Source of the DNA: a virus
Virus record (IMG/VR): IMGVR_UViG_3300031963_000141
Coordinates: 1 to 63,087 of that record
Length of the DNA: 63,087 nt
Direction: 5' to 3' (one strand)
Both the position numbers and the translations under genes were made by a program. Below the pieces are notes generated by a model. That model ran no database searches. It was not told the origin of the DNA and saw only the letters and a program-made list of their open reading frames with translations. Within the stretch, counting starts at the first letter, position 1, and each line of letters starts with the position of its first letter. Below are positions 24,901 to 34,002 of the stretch, piece after piece.

Positions 24901-27245
24901 CATTATTAACTATTGGTACAGCACGTAATAATGGTTTAGGAAAAGTTGAGTTTGATGATACAAATAAAACTAGTGTATTTAATGCAAAAATAGCAAGTCA
25001 CTATGGTGCTATCAAAGTAAGACTAAGAAATCAATATGGTCAACTAGATAGTATCAAGCAAGTACCTATTACACCTTGTGAACAAAAAATTAATTTAGCT
25101 ACAATTAAGCCAAAGAAAACAGGAGCTACTTGTATACAAATTAAATGTGATGGTACACGCACAACAGTAAAAGTAGAACATAAGATTGTTAAAACTCCAG
25201 TTTTATTTAATGGTGATACATACGTTAATAGATATACTGAAAAGAATAATATGTTCTTCTTCAATGATTGGTTATATGGTCAACCTGATGGTTATGAGTA
25301 TAATTATTTTATACGTCAGATGTTACCTGAACCAAGATTTTGGATGAATAGTCAGAGATATGAAACTACTGATCTATTTAGTCCAGACTTTAACCCTCCT
25401 CCTGGCACAGGATGGTTTCCAAGAGCATTTTATCAATTAGACAACAGTAGCTATAATTACTCTAATGATAATGAGGGTGACTATGCAGGATTATTTAATA
25501 TGGGTATTAGAGAAGCATACTTTTATTTAGCTGCGTCTTCAGTTAGAGATTTCTTTGTTGAGAGTGAAGTACTTGTTGATTATAGAGAAGCTGGACCGGA
25601 GATATATCAAAAGTTCTATAACCCATATAGCTTTACAGATTTACCTGTAATGTTTAATATCAACCCTGATCAAATAACAAGAGGTAACTACTATGCTTAT
25701 GATTACTCATTAAGTATTGGTAAGTTATATACTCAGTATTTTTCACAAGGTAACCTTCAGTCAAGATATTATGATCCACAAGTATCTAGTCTATGTTTCA
25801 CATATAGACCAGATAGAATTATATATTCTTTACCTCAAGGATTTGAATCTGCAAAAGACTCTTGGTTTATTTATCTAGCTAATAACTATAAGGAGTTTAA
25901 AGATCAGATCTCCGGAGTTAAGAACTTTGCAAGGACGGGTATATTTATTACATTCAAGAACTCTAGTCCACAGTTGTTCCAGGGTGTTGATCAGTTACAA
26001 ACTGAAGCCGGTGTTAAAGTTACTCTAGGTGATGGAGGTCTATTTGATCAAACACCACAGAGTGTGTCAATTGCAGATAACCCGTATGAGTATGGATCAT
26101 GTCAAAGTAGAAACAGTGTAATTGCTACACCGGCAGGAATGTTCTACATATCTCAGAACCAAGGAAAGATATTTAAGTTTGGACAAGATCTAGATGAGAT
26201 ATCACAGCTTGGTCTTAAATGGTGGTTTGTATTGTATCTACCTTACAAGATAATTGAAGACTTTCCTAATTATCCGCATCTAGATAATCCAGTTGCAGGA
26301 GTTGGTTGTCAATCAATGTATAACAATAGAGATACTATAGCTTATTTCTGCAAGAAAGACTTTAAACTTAAAGATGAGTTTAAAGATAGAACTGTATATG
26401 ATGAATGTAGAAATGTATTTATTGTTGATGGAACAGCACGCTTTAGATTAGGTGACCCATTAATATTCCATGATGCATCTTGGACTGTAAGCTTTGATCC
26501 TAAATCTAAGTTCTTTATATCATTCCATGACTGGCATCCGGATTTATTAATACCAAGTAAGAATACTTTCTTGAGTGTTAAAGATGATTCAATATGGGTA
26601 CATAATGATGCTTGTACACAATTCTGTAATTTCTATGATACACCTGCAGTAATGGAAATAGAACTTCCTATTACAACGGGTCAAACAGTAACAACATTGA
26701 GAAGTGTAGAATATATATTAGAAGCTTATAGAAGATACGATTGTATTGATCAATTCCATATACTTGATCAAAACTTTGATCATGCGTTTATTTATAACTC
26801 AGAGCAAGTATCTGGGCATATGCATCTTAACATATTCCCTAAGAATAATATTACATTAGCTCAAGAGTATCCAATTATTAATCCGAACTCAATTAGTATT
26901 TTGTATTCTAAAGAGGAAAACAAGTATAGATTTAATCAATTCTGGGATATAACAAGAGACCGTGGTGAGTTTCCTGTAGGGTCAAATTATCCTCCAACAG
27001 GTCCTGTAATTCCAGGAACAACAATACTTGATGGACCAAGAGCTGATGAAAGAATTTGGATAACGCAACCAAATGGTTATATTAGAGACCTGAATCCAGC
27101 TAACTTAGACTACAATAAATCTGAATTACAACGCAAGAAGTTCAGACACTACCTTAACTATCTTGTACTTAGAAAGGATATTGTAGGTGATGTTGATATG
27201 ATTTTGAAATTAACCAATGCTAAACAAGTTTATTCTCCAAGGTAA
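21939..27245 (+). CDS. Tail nozzle (muzzle) protein, P22 gp10/T7 gp12-like, giant
   Basis: A 1,768-residue protein. The N-terminus (TNSFVKGLNKDSDSSFMTEG, then HARNVVNNTIEGNLGTLSGE) is the signature I associate with nozzle/stabilisation proteins of podovirus and crAss-like tails. These form a beta-propeller-bearing tube at the tail end. T7 gp12 is about 790 residues, so this one is more than twice as long and must carry insertions. Cysteine-containing segments (residues of about 145-250) and alternating beta-strand regions fill the rest. No TM. It overlaps the cargo gene by 1 base. It would close the tail channel and open on receptor binding. Assignment from N-terminal motif and gene order. 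Confidence 0.75.
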   Translation: MAKNIDLGKTETNSFVKGLNKDSDSSFMTEGMWTHARNVVNNTIEGNLGTLSGEPANYLCAVAGSTLTGGRKVIVGAIHLFSDKWLIFTAVHNDIQLNSINSEIGLFEEDLCKYRPIVQDPCLNFNELNLIYGASREKEDCSWACYWNDGLNPDRYLNVGDPQTWPSDDYIWIGNNTYSNGVSNIQWPGVPWIQLCTDSLGYTQTEPDVWATGHPQGCITCENTTSLDCDQIRLARLMKTPCLHVAPGKSGGSLRNGSYFATIAYSIKGEKVTDWFSPSNVQPIWFESNLQGALEITVEADNVSFDEFILVVVQTINQGTVAKRIGVYSTNTQKIYLDNIAESLISVPIEQLPIQTPVYEKSDQIVEVNNYLLRVGPTGKFDFNYQPLANLIQAKWVSVEYNPDYYVNGGYKPSYLRDEVYSFFIRWVYNTGDKSSSYHIPGRPPVGNELAVATGGNVLFTDPTEPERVFEVQNTATLTVVSPPEILEDGGKVIARGQMGYWESTEYYPDNKPEVWNSSTNNGAPCWTAVTTDIYDLCGKPIRHHKFPDNITSNSQLTNHFYTNPATKQTTIRLLGVEFDNIICPKDNEGNDIKGIVGYEILRGSREGNKTVIAKGMLNNLRPYNIKGPGNANRKGLYPNYPFNTIVPLNPASGGDLNTGNQANDPYIVVTDNDDDRVNVTKNDIPTFMNTFHSPDTNFRNPYLDTVELKLYGVLSGLSEQYFIEPDQHPKNKLISNNVITVMILAGALEALLSIGGDVSFTDYGGSYNKVYGIPQTWVQGGTTINAISNQAYNANFNGSQAFIGLPFLNATSTYNAALAAYYSSSTGIADAFTNYTGLDAIYNTYRKAGNTYTAPSYTVTNSTSRLLGTITAITQTLFYFSQGAELALRTIYAIIPYRQYALQMLAHGYYSDFSALVQTQLYRFKIGDELYLNDNVQDLKPWNNNLYRVNNLKRQRTVLLRTTSGAGLDTGPYFITGSGSTGYYDQSLLTIGTARNNGLGKVEFDDTNKTSVFNAKIASHYGAIKVRLRNQYGQLDSIKQVPITPCEQKINLATIKPKKTGATCIQIKCDGTRTTVKVEHKIVKTPVLFNGDTYVNRYTEKNNMFFFNDWLYGQPDGYEYNYFIRQMLPEPRFWMNSQRYETTDLFSPDFNPPPGTGWFPRAFYQLDNSSYNYSNDNEGDYAGLFNMGIREAYFYLAASSVRDFFVESEVLVDYREAGPEIYQKFYNPYSFTDLPVMFNINPDQITRGNYYAYDYSLSIGKLYTQYFSQGNLQSRYYDPQVSSLCFTYRPDRIIYSLPQGFESAKDSWFIYLANNYKEFKDQISGVKNFARTGIFITFKNSSPQLFQGVDQLQTEAGVKVTLGDGGLFDQTPQSVSIADNPYEYGSCQSRNSVIATPAGMFYISQNQGKIFKFGQDLDEISQLGLKWWFVLYLPYKIIEDFPNYPHLDNPVAGVGCQSMYNNRDTIAYFCKKDFKLKDEFKDRTVYDECRNVFIVDGTARFRLGDPLIFHDASWTVSFDPKSKFFISFHDWHPDLLIPSKNTFLSVKDDSIWVHNDACTQFCNFYDTPAVMEIELPITTGQTVTTLRSVEYILEAYRRYDCIDQFHILDQNFDHAFIYNSEQVSGHMHLNIFPKNNITLAQEYPIINPNSISILYSKEENKYRFNQFWDITRDRGEFPVGSNYPPTGPVIPGTTILDGPRADERIWITQPNGYIRDLNPANLDYNKSELQRKKFRHYLNYLVLRKDIVGDVDMILKLTNAKQVYSPR

Positions 27246-29704
27246 TGTATAATAAGAAAGTACTCTCTGAAGCTACAAAGAACTTGAACAGTACTAAAGC
27301 TCCAGCAAAAAAGAAAGATAGAATTGTTAATAACAATAAGTTACTTCCATTTATATCTAATGAAGGTTATAAACAAGGACCTCCGCCAGCAGGAACGCAT
27401 TATAGAATTCCAAGTAATACTATATATAACCCAACTGATCAGAATATAATTGCTGTTGGATCTGATGGAGAAAAAAGATTTGTTGCTGCAGGAGATACAA
27501 GAAACCATAGGTTTGGAGGATCAGAGTATGTAGATGAATTTCCTATGGCTGCATATGGTGGTGATATATCTATACCAGACTTGACTGATTATGAAGATGG
27601 TGGAGAGTATGATCTTAGTGATGAAGAAATTGCAGAGTTAAAAAAAGGTGGGTATGTTGTACAGGAACTACCAAGTATGCCAAAGAAAAAAGGATCAAAA
27701 GGATACTCAAGAAGTTTACAAGCAACAAATAAATTATTTACAAAAAATCCACTGCTTAAAAAGACTAAGTCTAAGAAAAGAAAAGTCTTTGATCCAGACT
27801 CTAAGTATTATGCAAATGGTGGTGACTTTAGTACTGATATAGATAAACGTAGACAAGTTCTCCGTGATTGGACATATGGAGAGTCTATTGGTATGTTACA
27901 AAAAGCACAGGTAGGATTAAATACAGGAACAAGAGTTTCTGAAGATGAAGTCAAAGGTTTACAAGAAGCTAAAACAAAAGAATTGTCATATGCAAAAACT
28001 GCAGCACAAAAAGCAGAAATAACTAAACGCTATGATAGATTATTACAAGAAGCAGGTTACAGACTTCAAGGAGCTAAGCAACAACAAAAAACTGCACCAA
28101 ACCAAGTAGTTCAAAATATAAAGCAAACATCAGATAAGGCTAAAGCACAAAGGATAGCAAATCAAGAAAGAGCAGCTTTAAACAAAGCTACAGGAGCTGG
28201 ACCAGGATCATCTACATATGTAACACCTAATAAAATTGATGTACCCGTAAGCTCTACACCACTAGAAGATAAAAAAGCAATAGAAGACTTTGTTGCTAAT
28301 AAAGTAAATAGAGGAGTTGCAGCAGAAACACTTGGTAACAGGTATTTTGATCAGACAGGAGATACTGATATGAATCAAATGCTGTTAAATAAGATATACA
28401 GTGATCCTAATGCACTTGAAGATATTGAGGACGCTGAATACAGAATTTGGAAGAGAGGTGAAGAAAAAGCTTATCAAAATGCAAATTACTTTGATAGAGC
28501 TTTAAATGAACTTCAAGCATTTACAACAGATGCACCTGGTCAAATCATGAGAACTTTGGAAGGTAAAAGAAGTTTGATGGGTCAAGGTTATAGATCACTT
28601 AATCCAGAAGAATATGAGGATTCTAGATTCTATGATAGAGCATTAGGTTATGGTGTTGAAGGTGCGCTGCCTTGGCTTAATGATTATAATCCATTAAGAT
28701 ATGCTTCTAAAGCAGGTGTTGATTTTACAAAAGGTAACGTTGCTAGCGGAGCTGGAAATTTAGCATTAGCTATAGCATCAGGAACAGGGCTTGGTGCAGG
28801 AGCTCAAGGAGTTAATGCTCTTAGTAAAGCAAGTCTTCCATTCTTATCAAAGTATTCTGGAGCTACATATGGAAATTTAGCCAAAGCTTATTTTCCAGCT
28901 TCAGGTGCAGCAAGAGATCTAGGATTTGGAGGACCAGATGATCCAAGTTCATTACGTATAGTAGACAGAATGATTGCTGGAAAGACACCAGTAGGAGAAG
29001 GTTTACGTAACATAGGATTAAATATGTTAGACTATTCACCTATAGCACGTCTTTCAAAAACACCAGGAAAGATAATACCAAAAGTTCAACTAACTGAAAT
29101 GGGAAAAGCAGGTTTACAAGGATTACAAGAAAAATCACAAGGTGTTGTAAACTTTCTTGATAAACCTAGATTTGCTTTAACAGCAAGTAAACCTACACTA
29201 TCTAGACCATTACCAATTAGTATAAGCAAACCTGTGGCAGGACCTTTATTAAATAATCAAAGAAGTATTGGTAATGCAAGAAATTTTTCTGTTGCTGATG
29301 TATTAAGAAATGCAACTGTTCTAAGAACAGGAGTAGCTTTAAAAGATGCACCATCATTATCAAATGCCGTAGCTGCCGCTACAAGTGATAAACCTTGGGA
29401 ACAAAAGTATGAGGATTTAAAAAATATTGGATATCAATATGGCAATGCAGGTTTAGGTTTAGCTCCAGTGTTTGGACCAGCAGGTAGAGCATTATATGCA
29501 TCTAATCCTGCAGCAGCAGCATTTTTTGCTGATAATATAAGTAAACTTAATAAAGGTGATTATGAAGGTTTTAGAAGTATATTCCCAGCAGCAAGAATAT
29601 TGACTGGAAGACAAGAAGGTGGTGATGTTTGGGAAGAGGAGATTGATGATGAAAGAAGAAGAGAATTAGAGGCACAAGGTTATATCATTGAAGATCTTGA
29701 CTAA
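27245..29704 (+). CDS. Cargo-like protein 1 with repeated C-terminal-type motif (819 aa)
   Basis: An 819-residue protein opening the cargo block. The N-terminus is Lys-rich, then residues of about 60-100 include GDTRNHRFGGSEYVDEF, and Gly-Gly motifs recur (AYGGDI, EDGGEY, KKGGYV, ANGGDF, EGGDVW). Residues 118-143 (DEEIAELKKGGYVVQEL) are mirrored by the C-terminus (DERRRELEAQGYIIEDL), an internal repeat of about 17 residues. The middle (residues 180-500) is charged helix. A weakly hydrophobic Ala/Gly region (VASGAGNLALAIASGTGLGAG) near residue 500 could cross a membrane. Likely an internal virion protein ejected with DNA. Confidence 0.5.
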   Translation: MYNKKVLSEATKNLNSTKAPAKKKDRIVNNNKLLPFISNEGYKQGPPPAGTHYRIPSNTIYNPTDQNIIAVGSDGEKRFVAAGDTRNHRFGGSEYVDEFPMAAYGGDISIPDLTDYEDGGEYDLSDEEIAELKKGGYVVQELPSMPKKKGSKGYSRSLQATNKLFTKNPLLKKTKSKKRKVFDPDSKYYANGGDFSTDIDKRRQVLRDWTYGESIGMLQKAQVGLNTGTRVSEDEVKGLQEAKTKELSYAKTAAQKAEITKRYDRLLQEAGYRLQGAKQQQKTAPNQVVQNIKQTSDKAKAQRIANQERAALNKATGAGPGSSTYVTPNKIDVPVSSTPLEDKKAIEDFVANKVNRGVAAETLGNRYFDQTGDTDMNQMLLNKIYSDPNALEDIEDAEYRIWKRGEEKAYQNANYFDRALNELQAFTTDAPGQIMRTLEGKRSLMGQGYRSLNPEEYEDSRFYDRALGYGVEGALPWLNDYNPLRYASKAGVDFTKGNVASGAGNLALAIASGTGLGAGAQGVNALSKASLPFLSKYSGATYGNLAKAYFPASGAARDLGFGGPDDPSSLRIVDRMIAGKTPVGEGLRNIGLNMLDYSPIARLSKTPGKIIPKVQLTEMGKAGLQGLQEKSQGVVNFLDKPRFALTASKPTLSRPLPISISKPVAGPLLNNQRSIGNARNFSVADVLRNATVLRTGVALKDAPSLSNAVAAATSDKPWEQKYEDLKNIGYQYGNAGLGLAPVFGPAGRALYASNPAAAAFFADNISKLNKGDYEGFRSIFPAARILTGRQEGGDVWEEEIDDERRRELEAQGYIIEDLD

Positions 29705-29748
29705 ACTTATAAAGTTTACTGATTAACATAGATTTTACTATATTTATA
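29702..29748 (+). promoter_or_regulatory. Stop-codon hairpin followed by promoter-like motif
   Basis: TAAACTT-ATA-AAGTTTA (29702-29718) is a perfect 7-base-stem hairpin that starts at the stop codon of the cargo gene. Twenty bases after its TTTA (29715-29718) comes TATATTTA (29739-29746), within the shared ATTTTACTATAT motif (29732-29742). It may be a weak terminator or processing site plus promoter for the next gene. Confidence 0.45.
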
Positions 29749-29762
29749 TTATATACCCTATC

Positions 29763-32700
29763 ATGAAGAAAAGAGTAAGAATATATAAACCAACAAATAA
29801 GTTTGCAGCAGGAGGTCAGCAGTCTGCACAGTTTACTCCTGATCAGCTTACATCAATATACATGACGGCTCTTTCTGAGCCAGGTTCTTCTATTGAAGAT
29901 GCTGAAAATGCACTTAGACAAATTGGTGTTGATGAAGATACAGTAACACTAATATCTAATAATACACAAGAGTTTGTAAATGATCAGCAGTATCTTAATG
30001 AGTCACTTACTACTGCAGATGAAGATGCGTATGCAGATATTACAGCTGATGAAGCTGCTATTGATTCTTCAGTTGCTGAAGAGCAATCTGCTTTAGAGCG
30101 TGCAGAAGAAGAAGCACGTAGTGATGCAATGCAACAAATGTATGCTGACTATAATGAACCTGACTATAGTGATGACACAGAGGCAGCTAGTCAAATTATA
30201 GAAAGAAATGGTGGTGTACCTTCTAAAAGAACATTTGTAAAAAATGTACTTAAGCAAGTAAAGAAACAAATGGGAGGTGACTCTCAACAATCAAGAGTAG
30301 ATTCAACTGATCCAGACAATAAAAGAAAAGATGGGCTAGCTGCATTTACTACAGCTGTTGAAACGGATGGTTCTCTCAATCTTGCAAAACAAGATGCTGA
30401 AGAAATGTACAAAATGCTTACTACTCCAATTGGTGGTGATGAGTCATATTATCAAGAACAAGATATGGACTATGCACAGTTTGGAGGTATGCGTAGAGGT
30501 CAGATGAGAAGAATGAATAGGAGAATGAACCGTATGGTTGGTCAACTTCCTATTGGTTTTGCAGGTATGCCTGGTGGTCCAATGCTTCCTGGAGCATATG
30601 ATTATACAGATTTAGTTGGAGCTTTTGGACAAGGTCAGATGCCTGCAGACGGTAGCTACTATAGAGGACCAAAGATGGCTAATATAGATGTACGTAGAAC
30701 AGGTTTATTTGGTAGACCAAAAGAGTACTCAATTACATTTGCAGATGATGTAGTAAACAATCCTCAAACTGCTGAGAATACAATCAAGCAGGAAATTATA
30801 AACAAAGAAGAGGAGATAAAAGACGAAGTAAACGCTGCAGAAGAAGGAACTGTTGATCAAGGTGTAGAAGAAAAGAAACAAACTGAAGCAGAAGCTGCTG
30901 CACAAGCTGCAGCTGATGAAGTAGATGTAGATATCAATGATATCCAAGTTGTTTCTGGAAAAGGTTCTGGGTCAGGTAAATCTGGAAGTGGAGCAGCGTC
31001 ATCTGGAGCAGGTGCAGGTACAGAAGAATATGCACCGTCTAAAGCTAGTCCATCATTTAAAGGTTTTTGGAAAGGATATGATCCATCATCAGTAAGATTT
31101 GCAGGACAAGATAAAAGCCGTGCTTATATACAAAGAGGTAATAAGTGGTTTGTATCTCCTAACTTTACTACTAAGGATAAAAAGAATGTACAATGGTATG
31201 AGGTTTCTGACCCTAACCGTGTAAAAAATATTGAGAGATCCACTAAGCCATCAATGGCACAACTTGCTCCAGGTTCAACTTATACAATGTCTGATGCTAA
31301 TCCAGGCCCAATGGCAACAGGACGTTCTTCAGCACCTGTATATGGAAGTCAAGGTGTACCATTAAATCAATACATTACTTCAAAAGAATTTTTGAATAGT
31401 GTAGGTAATGATATTAAAGGAGCACTAAATCCTGAAAACCTAAGAGGCTTTGTGCAACCTACCAATATGAATGTTCCTGTATCTAGAACAGCTCCACGCC
31501 AAACAATTGGTTTAGGTGAAAAATTCCAAGGTGGAGGATTTACAGATCAAGATTCCGGTCTTTATAAGTTTCTGTATGGAGGTGATGACCAAGGTGACTT
31601 AACTGGTGATCCATATTTTGCATATGGTGGTTATTTACCAAAAGCACAACCAGGTATGATTACCATTTCAGATAATAATGGAAATACAAAATTGGTAAAT
31701 CAACAAGATGCAGAAACTTGGAATGAAGCAAGAAGTGGCACACCAGATATTAGTTTAACTGATTTAAGTTTTGCAAGTGATAGACCAATAATTAATAGAC
31801 AACCTATAAGAGATAACTTTAACCCACAACCTGGAGAACAAGGTTATATGGGATATGGTTATGGTCCTGCGTTTAGAACTAAGCAAAAAGGAATGCCTTA
31901 TATGACCGGTAGTAACCAAACTTATACAGGTGCTCTAGATAATGCTAAACTAAAAAACATTGATGTTAAAAAGACAAAAGCCTTTGGTCCATATAAAGGA
32001 ATGCCTAAAAAGTATACTGTTAACTATCAAGTAGAAAGAGACCCGCTAAGTAAAAGATTAAACTTTACTGATGCTGGTATGACGCTTGATGGAAGATCAA
32101 TGGATCAAGTTGCACCAACACGTCAAGGTTTATTTAATAGATCTCAATCTTCTGGCATGTCAGGTAGAAGATCTGATACAGCAATTGATTCTCAGTTTGG
32201 TCCATTAGCATGGCTAGGTTCTAAACTTAGACCATTTGAATCAAAAGCTGATAAAGTTTCTGGTATGCCACATGATAAATGGGATGAGAATTACAAAAAG
32301 ATTTATGGATACTATCCTGATGAAAGCCCTTATGCAACAACTCCGGATAGTACATTTGCATTTAATCAATCAACACCTGCTGTAGATACAGAGTTTCCAG
32401 AGATACAAAATGCTGGAACATTTAGTGACATGGCTGGATATAGTCTTCCTACAAGAGGCGCGCAAGCAATTCAAGGTAATGAAGATGAGTTAATACCACA
32501 GAGACCAGTAGAAAGTCCAATAGGTAGTTTACCTACTAGATCTGCGCAACCATTATTATTGCCGTCTCAAACAAGACTAGCTCCAGGACAAACTGGTCCT
32601 ATGTATTATGACCAAGCTAGTGAAGAAGATGCAGCAGCACTTGCTCAACAACAAAGAGAACAAGATTTAAGAGGTAGTGGATTAGGTTTACTTGGTTTAC

Positions 32701-34001
32701 CTACAGCACAAGATGAATATATGCAGCAAGTGGGTGATCAAGGTGCTTATGATTTACAACAAGCTGAGCTTCAAAGAATGATGGAGCAAAATCCAGATTT
32801 CTATGGTCAACAACAATATAATTGGGAACCGGGTCAAGAACTTCTTGGTAGCGCAAGTACTCCTGTTTTAACTCCACAAGAAGCAGCTGCACGTCAACAA
32901 CAAGTTATTGCACAACAAAGAGCGGAAGCTCAACGTAGAGCAGCTGCACAGGCAAACACCACTCAGAGAAATTTAGGACAGAAGATTCAGGAATATGGAA
33001 ATAAAACTGTTCCTACTAAGTCTAATAAACCTGTTGAACAAGAACAAGCAAAGCCTATTGTTTCAAAGAAAAATGTTGAACAAAATAATTCTTCTAATCT
33101 TACACCAACTGAAAAAGCTAAAGAACAAAATAGACAAGGTGCTGCTTGGAGAGAATTAATGGATCTCAAACAAAATGCAATGGGTGATGAGCCAGCTGTG
33201 TTTAAAGATACGTATAAAAACTACAAGATAGATCCGGCTATTGATAGATCAATGAGATTATTAAAAACATCTAAACAAAGATTAGACTATATAAAAAGTA
33301 TTCAGAACAGAGATCTTAGAAATGCTTTATTATATAAGTATGCAAAAGATGGTGGTTACATGGCATACGGTGGTACTATGACAATGCCTAAAGCTTACAC
33401 AGGATATGATAATGATCTTGATGAAGACACACCAGTAAACTATGATCCAAGGTTTAGAGCTCAACAAAGACAGTTTGATTTAGGTTCATCAGAGTTAGAT
33501 AATCCTTTTGTTTATAGTGGACAAAATCAATTGACTAATGAGAAGTCTGGAGTAAAAATGGGAACAGAAGGAAGTTATGTAAATGAAGGTGTAGTACCTA
33601 AAGAAGATCTAACTGACTTCTCTCAAAGAAAAGAATATGATGATGTATCTGTAGATTATAATACTAAAGGTGATTGGGATGCTAATGCAGCAAAAAGAAG
33701 ATTGCTTATGGATTGGACAAATGCTGCAGGAAATACAATTGCAGGATGGTTTGATTCTCCTAGACAAGATAAATCTTGGAGAAATGAAGATGCTCAAGCA
33801 TCAATTGATAAAGGTTGGATTATTACTAACAGTGGATTAGAAACACCAGATATGGGTCAGAGACAATCTGTTAAGTATGGCGGTAACATCTATCAGCAGG
33901 GTGGTCCAGTATATGATAATGAGATTGGAGAGTATATGTGGATGACTCCTGAGATGATTCAGAAGTTTCTTGAGGATGGTGGTGAATTAGAATACGTATA
34001 A
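29763..34001 (+). CDS. Cargo-like protein 2, low-complexity Gly/Ala/Gln-rich (1,412 aa)
   Basis: A 1,412-residue acidic-to-neutral protein. It begins KKRVRIYKPTNKFAAGG, similar to the start of the next protein (VRIKKLPNRALGG). Residues of about 30-200 are acidic helix, and residues of about 350-390 are Glu/Ala coiled coil. Residues of about 400-425 are a Gly/Ser linker (GSGSGKSGSGAASSGAGAG), after which composition switches to beta-rich and Gln/Pro-rich. Gly-Gly motifs are frequent (FGGMRR, YGGYLPKAQPG, YMAYGGTM, YGGNIYQQGGPVYD). The C-terminus (TPEMIQKFLEDGGELEYV) resembles the end of the upstream protein. No enzyme recognised. Likely internal cargo or a tail-lumen protein. Confidence 0.5.
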   Translation: MKKRVRIYKPTNKFAAGGQQSAQFTPDQLTSIYMTALSEPGSSIEDAENALRQIGVDEDTVTLISNNTQEFVNDQQYLNESLTTADEDAYADITADEAAIDSSVAEEQSALERAEEEARSDAMQQMYADYNEPDYSDDTEAASQIIERNGGVPSKRTFVKNVLKQVKKQMGGDSQQSRVDSTDPDNKRKDGLAAFTTAVETDGSLNLAKQDAEEMYKMLTTPIGGDESYYQEQDMDYAQFGGMRRGQMRRMNRRMNRMVGQLPIGFAGMPGGPMLPGAYDYTDLVGAFGQGQMPADGSYYRGPKMANIDVRRTGLFGRPKEYSITFADDVVNNPQTAENTIKQEIINKEEEIKDEVNAAEEGTVDQGVEEKKQTEAEAAAQAAADEVDVDINDIQVVSGKGSGSGKSGSGAASSGAGAGTEEYAPSKASPSFKGFWKGYDPSSVRFAGQDKSRAYIQRGNKWFVSPNFTTKDKKNVQWYEVSDPNRVKNIERSTKPSMAQLAPGSTYTMSDANPGPMATGRSSAPVYGSQGVPLNQYITSKEFLNSVGNDIKGALNPENLRGFVQPTNMNVPVSRTAPRQTIGLGEKFQGGGFTDQDSGLYKFLYGGDDQGDLTGDPYFAYGGYLPKAQPGMITISDNNGNTKLVNQQDAETWNEARSGTPDISLTDLSFASDRPIINRQPIRDNFNPQPGEQGYMGYGYGPAFRTKQKGMPYMTGSNQTYTGALDNAKLKNIDVKKTKAFGPYKGMPKKYTVNYQVERDPLSKRLNFTDAGMTLDGRSMDQVAPTRQGLFNRSQSSGMSGRRSDTAIDSQFGPLAWLGSKLRPFESKADKVSGMPHDKWDENYKKIYGYYPDESPYATTPDSTFAFNQSTPAVDTEFPEIQNAGTFSDMAGYSLPTRGAQAIQGNEDELIPQRPVESPIGSLPTRSAQPLLLPSQTRLAPGQTGPMYYDQASEEDAAALAQQQREQDLRGSGLGLLGLPTAQDEYMQQVGDQGAYDLQQAELQRMMEQNPDFYGQQQYNWEPGQELLGSASTPVLTPQEAAARQQQVIAQQRAEAQRRAAAQANTTQRNLGQKIQEYGNKTVPTKSNKPVEQEQAKPIVSKKNVEQNNSSNLTPTEKAKEQNRQGAAWRELMDLKQNAMGDEPAVFKDTYKNYKIDPAIDRSMRLLKTSKQRLDYIKSIQNRDLRNALLYKYAKDGGYMAYGGTMTMPKAYTGYDNDLDEDTPVNYDPRFRAQQRQFDLGSSELDNPFVYSGQNQLTNEKSGVKMGTEGSYVNEGVVPKEDLTDFSQRKEYDDVSVDYNTKGDWDANAAKRRLLMDWTNAAGNTIAGWFDSPRQDKSWRNEDAQASIDKGWIITNSGLETPDMGQRQSVKYGGNIYQQGGPVYDNEIGEYMWMTPEMIQKFLEDGGELEYV

Positions 34002-34002
34002 T

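Noticed and set aside
27648-27842. + strand alternative-frame open frame inside the 819-aa cargo gene
   Set aside because: Overlaps a longer frame with consistent composition and shared motifs; no separate start signal.
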